NCBI GenBank assembly: GCA_049115495.1
Contig: JAGDZV010000005.1
Coordinates: 434,001-498,000, forward strand
From: JACPUW01 sp049115495
Lineage (GTDB): Bacteria > Bacteroidota > Bacteroidia > CAILMK01 > JACPUW01
DNA length: 64,000 nt
Reading direction: 5' to 3'
Under the pieces are notes generated by a model. The model was not told the DNA's origin. It did no database searches and was given only the letters and a program-made list of their open reading frames with translations. Position numbers and translations under genes: made by a program. This document shows positions 34,291 through 43,002 of the stretch, in pieces. Positions within the stretch are counted from its first letter, which is position 1, and each line of letters starts with the position of its first letter.

Positions 34291-34911
34291 CTAAACGGGC
34301 CTTGCATAAGTTTCAATTTGAGCTGGACTCCTAAGTCTTTTTACAAGCTTAAAGATGGCAAATGCAGTTGCCACAGCTACAACTCCAATACATCCCCAAA
34401 GACCAAGGTTTTCAGCAGCAAGCTTAATTATCATTTCTGCACCCTTTTTTCTACCACTGGCTTCAAGTTCAATGTTGCCGGTTTCTTCAAATTCTAAGGC
34501 ACTTTTAATTAGAAGCCATCCAAAAATGCTAATTAGGGCCGCATAGCCAAGATATTCTAATGCAATTTTACCTTTCGATTCTTCAACATTTTCGGTTTTC
34601 TCAAAGCCAAAAGTTTCGGTTAGCATTAAAGCGGCCATTTTTCCTTGATCTGATTCTTCAAATCGAAGTATTTCTTTTTTGAGCTTACCGTCGTCTTTTT
34701 GTTTAAACAGTGTAACGTGGCCATTTAGCTGATTAGTTTTTAAACTAAAGATTTGTTCAACTGGAGTAAACCAAGACATACTAATCCATCCAGTTTTGTT
34801 TTTCTTTTTCTCAAATGCTTCATCGCTTTTTATTTTGGCGCCGGTAATTAAAATTCCGGTTTCATCAAAATTGAAATAGGTCTTTTGTTTGTGCTCAAGT
34901 TTGTAATTCAT
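34291..34911 (-). CDS. Hypothetical membrane protein with N-terminal soluble domain
   Basis: A 206-residue protein. The first 110 residues are a soluble beta-rich domain (LEHKQKTYFNFDETGILITGA, NKTGWISMSWFTPVEQIFSLKTN), followed by two membrane helices (ALEYLGYAALISIFGWLLI and LGLWGCIGVVAVATAFAIF) and a basic end. No family is recognised; the N-terminal pattern recalls PH-like membrane-associated domains. Transcribed alone. Confidence 0.6.
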   Translation of the reverse strand: MNYKLEHKQKTYFNFDETGILITGAKIKSDEAFEKKKNKTGWISMSWFTPVEQIFSLKTNQLNGHVTLFKQKDDGKLKKEILRFEESDQGKMAALMLTETFGFEKTENVEESKGKIALEYLGYAALISIFGWLLIKSALEFEETGNIELEASGRKKGAEMIIKLAAENLGLWGCIGVVAVATAFAIFKLVKRLRSPAQIETYARPV

Positions 34912-34985
34912 AGGTTAATTTTTAAAGCAAATTAAATGGTTAAGGAATTATTATCCGTAAAAAATTAGGTGCTTATGTTTACATC

Positions 34986-35846
34986 ATGACTCGCCAATAT
35001 TTACTAGCTTTAATTTTAATTATAATTGCTAGCTGTACTTACCAGCCAAATCCTGATGCTTTATTTAGTAATAGAGATGAGCGTGATACCGATGAGCGTT
35101 TAATTGAACTCGGTTGGGAGTTGGTAGATTACGGTAGGTGGTATAAAACAGGCTATAACACATTTGCTCCTGGCAACTCAATGGCGCCAAGAAACTGGGG
35201 TAAATGGGAGCTTACAAAGTTTGGCAAGCCTGATTCAATTACGGTTGAGTTTGCCGATTCCAGAAACAAGAAAGCCAATATTCATTATTTACTTAATTTT
35301 CATAACGATTATACTTTGCAATGGCTTGTTGAGTATAATCCTAAGAAAGATGAATACTATATCGATGGATTTATGAGTGATCAAGCAGGTAGCAAGTACA
35401 CTGCTTCTCACAAGCCGTATTTGCATATGGGGTTTTCTGAAGAAGAAAGCATTATTACTAATAAAGGTGTTTTGGGCTTTGAAGTTGGAAAAACCACTTA
35501 TGATCAAGTTTATAACGATTCGCTAAACGATAGTGCTTATAATTATTTAGGAATTCAGTTTCAATTTATTGATGATACGCTTCAAGAGATAAAGATTGAA
35601 CATCAAAACCACCTTAAAACAAAGCATGGGTTTTGTTTTTATAGTTACCCCTATTCCATTCCTGATTCAATGGGTACACCAACGGCAGAGCTTGTTGATT
35701 TAAGCAATTGGTACCCTGCCATACCTGAAATAAAATGTTACAGATACGGCAACTTAATTCTAATAGAACGCGCAAGTGTGGTTATGATGATAATTATAAG
35801 AAATAGCGCACGAGAAGATGATTTATTTTCTGGCGCTAATTCTTAA
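34986..35846 (+). CDS. Hypothetical lipoprotein
   Basis: 286 residues with a lipoprotein signal (MTRQYLLALILIIIASC, lipobox IASC at Cys17) followed by a mature domain of mixed alpha/beta character. I do not recognise the family. The repeated acidic-aromatic segments (RWYKTGYNTFAPGNSMAP, EYYIDGFMSDQAGSKY) suggest a compact extracytoplasmic domain. It is convergent with the barrel gene at 35836, overlapping it by 11 bases. Confidence 0.6.
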   Translation: MTRQYLLALILIIIASCTYQPNPDALFSNRDERDTDERLIELGWELVDYGRWYKTGYNTFAPGNSMAPRNWGKWELTKFGKPDSITVEFADSRNKKANIHYLLNFHNDYTLQWLVEYNPKKDEYYIDGFMSDQAGSKYTASHKPYLHMGFSEEESIITNKGVLGFEVGKTTYDQVYNDSLNDSAYNYLGIQFQFIDDTLQEIKIEHQNHLKTKHGFCFYSYPYSIPDSMGTPTAELVDLSNWYPAIPEIKCYRYGNLILIERASVVMMIIIRNSAREDDLFSGANS

Positions 35847-36492
35847 CAATCAGTAAACTAGGTGAATAAGAAGCCCTAATGCCATAACTCTTAAAACCCG
35901 GCGTAAAGTAATGAGGGCCAGTAAACATGGAGTAAAATTCAGTTTTAATAATTGAATGACTTTTCAACGTCCATTGCTTGCCAATTAAAGCTTGAACACC
36001 GGTAAACCAATAGTCAAGATTTCCGTTGATAGAGTATGTTTTTGGGGTGTTGAACATTCTTTTTTGGTTATCAATTGTTTGGGATCGGTTCAAAAAGTAG
36101 GAGATGTTTAAACCGGCTCCAAAATAAAATCTTTTCGCATGATAGCTCAAAGTGACCGGTATAGTTAAAAATCTAAAGCTCTCCGTATAATCTTTAATTT
36201 CTTCAGAAGGAAAAGTTGACCCTTTTTCGTTAAAGCCAAATTGGGTGAATTTTGTACCAATTGAAATGTCGATTCGTTCACTTATCATTTTACCCCATTC
36301 TAAACCACAATGCACTGTCGGTTTTATCCAATAATCGGCATAAAACTCATTCATAGCATAATGACCAGTACTTTTTGTAATCGACGGTGTAATGTTAAAG
36401 GCAAGCCACGATCTTGTGCTTTGAGCTTGGCTAAATAACACAATGCATGTAAAAAGAAATATTGCGTAAGTTTTCACAAAAGCTAAACGCAT
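35836..36492 (-). CDS. PorT-like outer-membrane beta-barrel protein
   Basis: 218 residues with a signal peptide (ending FSQAQS) and short amphipathic strands: LEWGKMISERIDISIGTKFTQFGF, RFYFGAGLNISYFLN, and a C-terminal RASYSPSLLIVKN. The pattern (a strand, a turn with GLEWG, then FGAGLN) is that of the small outer-membrane beta-barrel family that includes PorT. Its function is not inferable. Confidence 0.65.
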   Translation of the reverse strand: MRLAFVKTYAIFLFTCIVLFSQAQSTRSWLAFNITPSITKSTGHYAMNEFYADYWIKPTVHCGLEWGKMISERIDISIGTKFTQFGFNEKGSTFPSEEIKDYTESFRFLTIPVTLSYHAKRFYFGAGLNISYFLNRSQTIDNQKRMFNTPKTYSINGNLDYWFTGVQALIGKQWTLKSHSIIKTEFYSMFTGPHYFTPGFKSYGIRASYSPSLLIVKN

Positions 36493-36713
36493 TTGCCTTT
36501 ATTTTATGATTTTCATTGAAAACAAGTAATTTCAAGATTAATAAGTCCGTGATGCCACTTGGGCAATTAACCAGTTTAGGGTTGATCTTGTGTAATGACA
36601 CTTCTATCGTGATGTAGATTTCGTTAGATAAAGTGAATTATCTAAGGTTGGAAAATATGATGCTTTTGGTAGATATTACCACAAGTCTTATTTTCGGATT
36701 TTAAACCCACGAT

Positions 36714-38081
36714 ATGACCCGTAATATCTTACCCGTTTTAGTACTATCAAGTTTTACTTTCTTTACTTGCCAAGTTGATGATTCTGAGCCAAACAGAAGA
36801 AATACCCCAAAAGGCTATACTTTGGTATGGAACGATGAATTCAACGATAATGAAATAAATACAGATAACTGGAATTTTGAATTGGGTGACGGAACGGATT
36901 ATGGATTACCAAAAGGATGGGGAAATCAAGAAGAGCAGATCTACACCGATGATGTAGCCAATGCGCTAATTGATACTGATGATGATAAATCAGTTTTGGT
37001 GATAAGAGCGGTAAACTTTGGAAGCAACATTACAAGTGCTAAATTAACTACTGAAGATAAATTTGGGTTTAGATTTGGTAGGGTTGAAGTAAAAGCCAAA
37101 ATGCCAGAAGGCGGAGGCGTGTGGCCCGCTATTTGGACCTTGGGTACCAATAGAGGAGAAGAAATTGGTTGGCCTGGTTGCGGCGAAATTGACATTGTTG
37201 AGATTATTGGCAATAATCCTAACTATAGTTTTAGCACAGTGCATTTTACTAATGGTAAAAATAAGCATGAATTTATAAGTGATGGTTACACTTTGCCTGA
37301 TGGGAATTTCTATGATGACTATCATAAATATACTTTAGAATGGACACCAGAAATGATTACTTTTTATGTTGATGATGTTGAAGTAAACGCTGTAGAGATA
37401 AGAGACGATATGAAGGAGTTTTTACGGGAGCAATATTTGATTTTGAATGTAGCTGTTGGAGGTACTCTTGGTGGAGACATAGATCCCAGTTTTAGAACAG
37501 GTGAAATGAAGGTGGACTACATAAGAGTATATAGCAAAGATGATATGAATATTCCTGAAGCTCCTGTTTTAGTGGTTGACGAAGAGTTTAATGGTAAAGT
37601 AATTGATCAATCGGTTATTCCACATTTATTAAAGGATGGTTTTACGGCTTTAGATGAATCTAGATTAGTAGTTTATGGGCCACAAGCGCCAGATTTTATG
37701 GCTTCTGATACGGCCATTGATGGTAGCCAAAGCACAGCTTGGATGTTTGCTGAAGAAGGCGATTGGGGAGGGGGCTACCTATTTGTAGAAAATGGAATGG
37801 ATCTAAGCTCATATTCTAATTTGCATTTTGCACTAAACTCAAGCGTTAAGCTAGATGATGCTGAAATTAAACTTGAAAGCACTGAGACCGCTCATAGTAT
37901 TTTCTTAAAAGACTACACAGGCGTTGATGCAGGTAATGGTTTTTTGAGATACACCATTCCAATGAGCGATTTTGCTGATTTGGATAAAACTGTAGCTACC
38001 ATTCCTTTTTCAATCTGGAATATTATTACAGAGCCAAAGCAAAAGGTTAGAGTCTTGGTTGACGAAGTTTATTTTGATTAG
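36714..38081 (+). CDS. GH16 endo-glucanase (laminarinase-like) with C-terminal module
   Basis: 455 residues. A signal with a possible lipobox (FFTC, Cys19) is followed by the GH16 catalytic domain (about 33-280). The catalytic signature is GEIDIVEIIG with E158, D160 and E163 (the ExDxxE beta-bulge form). LVWNDEFNDNEINTDNW and HKYTLEWTPEMITFYVDDV are the usual flanking strands. GH16 enzymes of this kind cleave beta-1,3 or mixed-linkage glucans such as laminarin. The last 170 residues form a second, unassigned beta-rich domain, probably carbohydrate-binding. It fits an algal-polysaccharide-degrading life style. Confidence 0.85.
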   Translation: MTRNILPVLVLSSFTFFTCQVDDSEPNRRNTPKGYTLVWNDEFNDNEINTDNWNFELGDGTDYGLPKGWGNQEEQIYTDDVANALIDTDDDKSVLVIRAVNFGSNITSAKLTTEDKFGFRFGRVEVKAKMPEGGGVWPAIWTLGTNRGEEIGWPGCGEIDIVEIIGNNPNYSFSTVHFTNGKNKHEFISDGYTLPDGNFYDDYHKYTLEWTPEMITFYVDDVEVNAVEIRDDMKEFLREQYLILNVAVGGTLGGDIDPSFRTGEMKVDYIRVYSKDDMNIPEAPVLVVDEEFNGKVIDQSVIPHLLKDGFTALDESRLVVYGPQAPDFMASDTAIDGSQSTAWMFAEEGDWGGGYLFVENGMDLSSYSNLHFALNSSVKLDDAEIKLESTETAHSIFLKDYTGVDAGNGFLRYTIPMSDFADLDKTVATIPFSIWNIITEPKQKVRVLVDEVYFD

Positions 38082-38110
38082 ATAGAAGACTCAAAGGAAA
38101 CATATTAATA

Positions 38111-38137
38111 TAATGGCCGCTCCAAGAGTGGCCATTA
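38111..38137. terminator. Bidirectional terminator between GH16 and hisIE
   Basis: TAATGGCCGCTC at 111-122, loop CAA, GAGTGGCCATTA at 126-137: a 12-bp stem with one G-T pair, located between the convergent GH16 and his operon 3' ends. T-rich sequence follows on the plus strand (TTATTT). Confidence 0.65.
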
Positions 38138-38725
38138 TTATTTATGTCTATCTTTTAAAACCGTTTCTATTTCTTGAAGCGAAAATCCTTTTGCCTTCAA
38201 TAAAATCAAGTAGTGATACAGCAGATCGGCCGCTTCATTTTTAAATAATTCGTTATTATCATCTTTGGCTTCTATTACTAATTCTACGGCTTCTTCTCCT
38301 ACTTTTTGTGCCACTTTATTAATGCCCCTTTTGAATAATTTGTTGGTATATGAAGTTTCAATATTGTCATCAATTCTTTGGTTAATGGTTTTCTCAAGAT
38401 CATATACAAATCCCTTTGCCGTTTCTTCTTTTAAGCAAGAAGTACTACCTGTATGGCAAGTAGGACCAACGGGGTTTGCTTTTATCAAAAGGGTATCATT
38501 ATCGCAATCGGTTTGAATATCAACTACATTTAAAAAGTTACCTGAAGACTCTCCTTTGGTCCAAAGTCTTTGCTTGCTTCTGCTATAAAAAGTAACTCGT
38601 CTTTCTTCATTTGTTTTAGTAAATGCTTCTTGATTCATATACCCCAGCATTAGTACTTGTAGGGTACTATTATCTTGAATTATTACAGGAACTAGACCAT
38701 TCCCTTTATTAAAATCTATGTTCAT
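38138..38725 (-). CDS. hisIE: Bifunctional phosphoribosyl-AMP cyclohydrolase / phosphoribosyl-ATP pyrophosphatase
   Basis: 195 residues, steps two and three of histidine synthesis fused. Residues 1-105 are HisI: TFYSRSKQRLWTKGESSGN and CDNDTLLIKANPVGPTCHTGSTSC (zinc and substrate Cys/Asp ligands). Residues 110-195 are HisE: GINKVAQKVGEEAVELVIEAKDDN and AADLLYHYLILLKAKG (the MazG-like metal site). The start overlaps the hisF stop by 4 bases. Last gene of the operon. Confidence 0.95.
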   Translation of the reverse strand: MNIDFNKGNGLVPVIIQDNSTLQVLMLGYMNQEAFTKTNEERRVTFYSRSKQRLWTKGESSGNFLNVVDIQTDCDNDTLLIKANPVGPTCHTGSTSCLKEETAKGFVYDLEKTINQRIDDNIETSYTNKLFKRGINKVAQKVGEEAVELVIEAKDDNNELFKNEAADLLYHYLILLKAKGFSLQEIETVLKDRHK

Positions 38726-39474
38726 CGTACGGCTATATTCTGTTCTTTTAAATAATATTTTAGTTCTGGAATTGGTATTTCATCAAAATGAAAAATACTT
38801 GCAGCAAGACCACCTGTGGCCTGTGTTTGCTCAAATACTTCTTTGAAATGCCGTTTACTACCTGCGCCACCTGATGCGATGACGGGAATATCGATCAGCT
38901 CTGACACCTTACTTGTTATGTCTAGTGCAAAACCATTTTTGGTACCATCATTATTCATTGATGTTAATAAAATTTCTCCTGCTCCAAGTTGTTCAACTTG
39001 CTTAACCCAACTTAGAGTTTTTATAGAAGTAGGGGTTCTTCCCCCATGTACATATACGGTCCATTCTTCTTCATAAAACTTGGTGTCAACAGCAACAATC
39101 ACGCATTGACTTCCAAATTCTTGAGCAATTTCACTTATTAGTTCAGGTCGCTTAACTGCCGATGAGTTTACACTAACCTTGTCGGCTCCAGCATTTATTA
39201 AGGCTTCTACATCTAAAACACCATTAATACCACCACCTACAGTGAATGGAATATTAATTTCTTTGGCGATTCTTTTTACGAGCTCTATGAGCGTTTGCCT
39301 CTTTTCTACCGTCGCTGTTATATCGAGGAAAACAAGTTCGTCTGCTCCTTGATTTACATATTGCTTCGCTAATTCAACAGGGTCGCCAGCATCTCTTATG
39401 CCAATAAAGTTGATTCCCTTTACGGTTCTTCCATTTTTTATATCAAGGCAGGGTATGATTCGTTTTTTTAGCAC
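38722..39474 (-). CDS. hisF: Imidazole glycerol phosphate synthase cyclase subunit
   Basis: 250 residues. RIIPCLDIKNGRTVKGINF at the N-terminus, with the catalytic Asp in CLD. VGGGINGVLDVEALINAGADKVSVNSSAV and VIASGGAGSKRHF are the phosphate-binding loops. It forms the heterodimer with HisH and closes the imidazole ring. A 114-base gap separates it from hisA, the only sizeable gap in the operon. Confidence 0.95.
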   Translation of the reverse strand: MLKKRIIPCLDIKNGRTVKGINFIGIRDAGDPVELAKQYVNQGADELVFLDITATVEKRQTLIELVKRIAKEINIPFTVGGGINGVLDVEALINAGADKVSVNSSAVKRPELISEIAQEFGSQCVIVAVDTKFYEEEWTVYVHGGRTPTSIKTLSWVKQVEQLGAGEILLTSMNNDGTKNGFALDITSKVSELIDIPVIASGGAGSKRHFKEVFEQTQATGGLAASIFHFDEIPIPELKYYLKEQNIAVR

Positions 39475-39483
39475 GTGCTATTA

Positions 39484-39611
39484 GATTTGCGATTTATGAT
39501 TGCTCATTATTTGTTCTTTTAAGCTCGGTATTCTTGTTGTCTAAATTTGTGTTTGTTACTTACCATAAAAATTGGCGAATCAAAAAATCTAAAATCCAAA
39601 ATCGTCAATCA
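39484..39611. repeat. Heptamer-repeat inverted structure between hisA and hisF
   Basis: On the plus strand three heptamers GATTTGC GATTTAT GATTGCT lie at 484-504, and in inverted sense AAAATCT AAAATCC AAAATCG TCAATCA at 584-611. The right-hand array covers the hisA stop codon and its last residues (IDDFGF is encoded by it). Such (A/T)AAATCn heptamers are familiar in intergenic regions of Bacteroidota. The pairing potential could form a weak stem in the his mRNA. Confidence 0.5.
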
Positions 39612-40317
39612 ATATTCGTAAATCACTAACACTAATCTTTCCTTCGTAAATGGCTTTACCAACTATGGCACCTTCGCATCCTATTTCTTTAAGTTTATAA
39701 AGGTCATTAAGACTTGATACGCCGCCGCTGGCTATTAGCTTAACTTGAGTTTCGTCTACTACCTCTTTGTAGAGTTCATTAGAAGTTCCTAGAAGCATGC
39801 CGTCTTTTGAAATATCGGTACATATCACATAAGAAACCCCTTCTTTCTCATATTGCTTTATAAATTCTACAACATCAAGTTCAGATGTTTCTAACCATCC
39901 TGTAGTAGCTACTTTTCGGTAATTACAGTCGGCGCCTAGTATTATTTTTTCGCTGCCATACTGTTTTAGCCAATCTCTAAAAGTATCAGGACTCTTGACG
40001 GCAATGCTTCCACCAGTAACCTGATTGGCTCCACATTCAAAGGCAATTCTTAAATCATCATTTGATTTTAATCCCCCACCAAAATCTACTTTAAGTGCAG
40101 TTTTTGATGCAATTGATTCTAGTATCTTGTAGTTTACAATATGCTTTGATTTTGCTCCGTCAAGGTCAACTAAATGCAAAAAACTAATGCCATTTTCTTC
40201 AAGCTGTTTGGCTACTTCAAGTGGGTTTTCATTGTATACCTTTTTCGTGTTATAATCACCTTTTGATAAGCGAACGCACTTACCGTCAATTATATCTATT
40301 GCAGGAATTATTCTCAT
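39589..40317 (-). CDS. hisA: Phosphoribosylformimino-5-aminoimidazole carboxamide ribotide isomerase
   Basis: 242 residues. The TIM-barrel starts RIIPAIDIIDGKCVRLSKGDY, with the general-base Asp in PAID. LKVDFGGGLKSNDD and LIASGGVSSLNDL bind the phosphates. The start overlaps the hisH stop by 4 bases. The C-terminal residues are encoded by a heptamer repeat, so the last few amino acids may be recently acquired. Confidence 0.95.
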   Translation of the reverse strand: MRIIPAIDIIDGKCVRLSKGDYNTKKVYNENPLEVAKQLEENGISFLHLVDLDGAKSKHIVNYKILESIASKTALKVDFGGGLKSNDDLRIAFECGANQVTGGSIAVKSPDTFRDWLKQYGSEKIILGADCNYRKVATTGWLETSELDVVEFIKQYEKEGVSYVICTDISKDGMLLGTSNELYKEVVDETQVKLIASGGVSSLNDLYKLKEIGCEGAIVGKAIYEGKISVSDLRILIDDFGF

Positions 40318-40892
40318 AAGGCTAAGAAATTTTTTAGAATTTGCTCACCCACACTGGCCGATTTTTCTGGATGAAACTGAGTGGCAAAAAAATTGTCTTT
40401 TTGAAAGGCCGTGCTAAAGGGTAAAATGTAGTTGCACTTTGCAATGGTCTCATTACTTATGGAAGCATAATATCGGTGCACATAATAAACGTCATCTTCT
40501 TTCGAAACATCTCTAAAGAGCGGTCCATTTAGACTTTCAAAATTGTTCCAGCCCATGTGCGGCACTTTATCACCAGTAGGAAAGTGTTCAACCTTGGAAT
40601 CAAAAATGCCAAGGCATTCTGTATGGCCTTCTTCAGAATATTTACACATAAGTTGAAGCCCAAGACAAATACCAAGAAATGGTTGTTTTACCGATTTTAT
40701 TACGTTATCAAGGTTCTTTCCCCTTAAAAAGCTCATAGCAGTACTTGCTTCACCAACTCCAGGAAAAATCACGCGCTCGGCGGCTAGTATCTCGTCAGGA
40801 TCGCTGGTAATGATACACTTTTGACCGAGTCTATTTAGAGCGTTTTGAACCGACCGTATATTTCCAGCATTATATTTTACAATGGCGATCAT
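40314..40892 (-). CDS. hisH: Imidazole glycerol phosphate synthase glutamine amidotransferase subunit
   Basis: 192 residues. Class I glutaminase triad: nucleophile Cys in FLGICLGLQLM, His and Glu in TQFHPEKSA. It supplies ammonia to HisF. Overlaps hisB by 4 bases. Confidence 0.95.
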   Translation of the reverse strand: MIAIVKYNAGNIRSVQNALNRLGQKCIITSDPDEILAAERVIFPGVGEASTAMSFLRGKNLDNVIKSVKQPFLGICLGLQLMCKYSEEGHTECLGIFDSKVEHFPTGDKVPHMGWNNFESLNGPLFRDVSKEDDVYYVHRYYASISNETIAKCNYILPFSTAFQKDNFFATQFHPEKSASVGEQILKNFLAL

Positions 40893-41977
40893 ATGGTTCC
40901 TTTTGTGCTTGGAATACTGAAGTTGTTAGTTTGAGCTACCGCCATTTTTATTGCCTTTGCAAAAGCCTTAAAAATTGCTTCAATTTTATGATGCTCGTTG
41001 TCACCTTCTGCTTTAATATTCAAATTACATTTGGCAGCATCACTAAGTGATTTAAAAAAGTGTAGAAACATTTCAGTTGGCATTTCGCCTACTTTTTCTC
41101 GCTTAAAATTGGCTTCCCAAACCAACCAAGGTCTGCCACCAAAATCTATGGCTACCTGAGCCAAGCAATCGTCCATTGGTAGTAAATAACCATAGCGTTC
41201 TATCCCTTTTTTGCTGCTTAAGGCTTTTAAAAAGGCTTCACCCAGAGTAATGGCAACATCTTCAATGGTGTGGTGTTCGTCTATTTCAAGGTCACCTTTT
41301 ACATTTACATCAAGGTCAATATTACCGTGTTTGGCAATTTGGTGAAGCATGTGGTTAAAGAACCCCAAGCCGGTATCCAATGTTGATTTGCCAGTGCCAT
41401 CAAGGTTAACGGTAATTGAGATATCAGTTTCTTTAGTGGTTCTGGTTACACTTGCTTTTCTTGGTTTTGCTTTTAAGAAGTTATAGATGTCAGCCCAATT
41501 CTTTGTACTTAGCGCGGCATTTTCGTTATGCTCTCCAATAAATATTCCTTTGGCTTTTAGATTTTGAGCCAATTCAATATCGGTGTTTCTATCGCCAATT
41601 ACATAGGAATTCTGTAAATCGTAATTGCCGTAAATATAATGGTTTAAAAGACCCGTTCTTGGCTTTCGGGTAGGCGCGTTGTCATCAGGAAAACTTCTAT
41701 CTATAAGCACTTCTTTAAACTCAATGCCTTCGTTTTCAAAAGCCTGCATCATTTTATTGTGTGCGGGCCAAAAGGTGTCTTCGGGAAAGGAATCTGTTCC
41801 TAAACCATCTTGGTTGGTAACCATTACAAGCTCAAAATCAAGCTCATTTACTATTCTAGATAACCACTGAAAAATACCAGGGTAAAACTCTAATTTTTCT
41901 AGACTGTCAAGCTGGTAGTCAATTGGTGGCTCTATCACCAAAGTACCGTCTCTATCTATAAATAATACCTTTTTCAT
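40889..41977 (-). CDS. hisB: Bifunctional histidinol-phosphatase / imidazoleglycerol-phosphate dehydratase
   Basis: 362 residues, steps seven and nine fused. Residues 1-165 are the HAD phosphatase (LFIDRDGTLV with the nucleophile Asp, VTNQDGLGTDSF, YVIGDRNTDIELA). Residues 170-362 are the dehydratase, with metal-binding DEHHTIEDVA and EHHKIEAIFKAF. Fusion as in E. coli; a known arrangement in Bacteroidota. Overlaps hisC by 4 bases. Confidence 0.95.
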   Translation of the reverse strand: MKKVLFIDRDGTLVIEPPIDYQLDSLEKLEFYPGIFQWLSRIVNELDFELVMVTNQDGLGTDSFPEDTFWPAHNKMMQAFENEGIEFKEVLIDRSFPDDNAPTRKPRTGLLNHYIYGNYDLQNSYVIGDRNTDIELAQNLKAKGIFIGEHNENAALSTKNWADIYNFLKAKPRKASVTRTTKETDISITVNLDGTGKSTLDTGLGFFNHMLHQIAKHGNIDLDVNVKGDLEIDEHHTIEDVAITLGEAFLKALSSKKGIERYGYLLPMDDCLAQVAIDFGGRPWLVWEANFKREKVGEMPTEMFLHFFKSLSDAAKCNLNIKAEGDNEHHKIEAIFKAFAKAIKMAVAQTNNFSIPSTKGTI

Positions 41978-43002
41978 TTCATTGCTTTTAGTTGCTCAAT
42001 TAGCGCATTGTTTTCTTCGGCAGTTCCTACAGTGATTCTTAAGCAGTTTTTCACCTGCGTGTTTCTATTTCTTACTATGATTTTAAGGTCGCTTAATTGA
42101 TTATACCGCTTATCGGCATTATCTACTTCTATTAAGAAGAAATTTGCATCAGAAGGATAGATTTTCTTGACGATTTCAAGTTCATCAAGTTGTTTTTTAA
42201 GACATTTTTTTTGTTCTAATATTGATTCAAGATTCGCCTTATAGTCGTTGGTTTTATTAAGGGCATTCAAAGCGGCTTTTTGATTAATGCCACTTATGTT
42301 GTAAGGCGGTTTTACCTTGTTGTAAAGCGAAATGATTTCAGTATTCGAATAGGCGATTCCAACCCTTGCGGAGGCCAACCCCCAAGCTTTACTAAAAGTT
42401 TGGCTAACTATTAGATTATTATAGTTCTCAACCAACGGAATTAGTGACTGTTCACTTGAAAAATCAATATAAGCTTCGTCTAGTATAACTATTCCTTTGA
42501 ATTGATTTAAGACTAGTTCAATATCTTCAATTCTTAAACTATTGCCTGTTGGATTGTTAGGAGAACATAAGAACAACAGTTTAAAGCTTGGATCATTGAA
42601 GTATGCAGTTAAGCCTTTAATGTCTAATTGGAAATCAGCCTGAAGTGGCACTTTGGTCAGATCAACATCATTAATGGTCGATGAGACATCGTACATTCCA
42701 TAAGTAGGAGAGCAGGTGAGTGCTTTGTGAATCCCAGGCGAACAGAAAATTCTGAAAGCTAGGTCAATGACTTCGTCAGATCCGTTTCCAACAAAGATTC
42801 GATTAGGAGCTATATCCTTTAGCTCAGATAGTTTTTGCTTAAGCTCCTTTTGGTAAGGATCTGGATATCGATTCAATGATCCGTATGGATTTTCGTTGGC
42901 ATCAACAAAAATACCCTCACCGCCTGTATATTCATCTCTGGCACTTGAGTAGGGCTTTAGCTTGAGAATACTTGGCCTAACCAGCTTTTCTAAATCAACC
43001 AT
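41974..43002 (-). CDS. hisC: Histidinol-phosphate aminotransferase
   Basis: 342 residues, PLP fold type I. The Schiff-base lysine is in SQTFSKAWGLASARVG; GNGSDEVIDLAFR, CSPNNPTGN and ILDEAYIDFS are the cofactor-binding motifs, and NCLRITVGTAEEN is at the end. Overlaps hisD by 8 bases. Confidence 0.95.
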   Translation of the reverse strand: MVDLEKLVRPSILKLKPYSSARDEYTGGEGIFVDANENPYGSLNRYPDPYQKELKQKLSELKDIAPNRIFVGNGSDEVIDLAFRIFCSPGIHKALTCSPTYGMYDVSSTINDVDLTKVPLQADFQLDIKGLTAYFNDPSFKLLFLCSPNNPTGNSLRIEDIELVLNQFKGIVILDEAYIDFSSEQSLIPLVENYNNLIVSQTFSKAWGLASARVGIAYSNTEIISLYNKVKPPYNISGINQKAALNALNKTNDYKANLESILEQKKCLKKQLDELEIVKKIYPSDANFFLIEVDNADKRYNQLSDLKIIVRNRNTQVKNCLRITVGTAEENNALIEQLKAMK

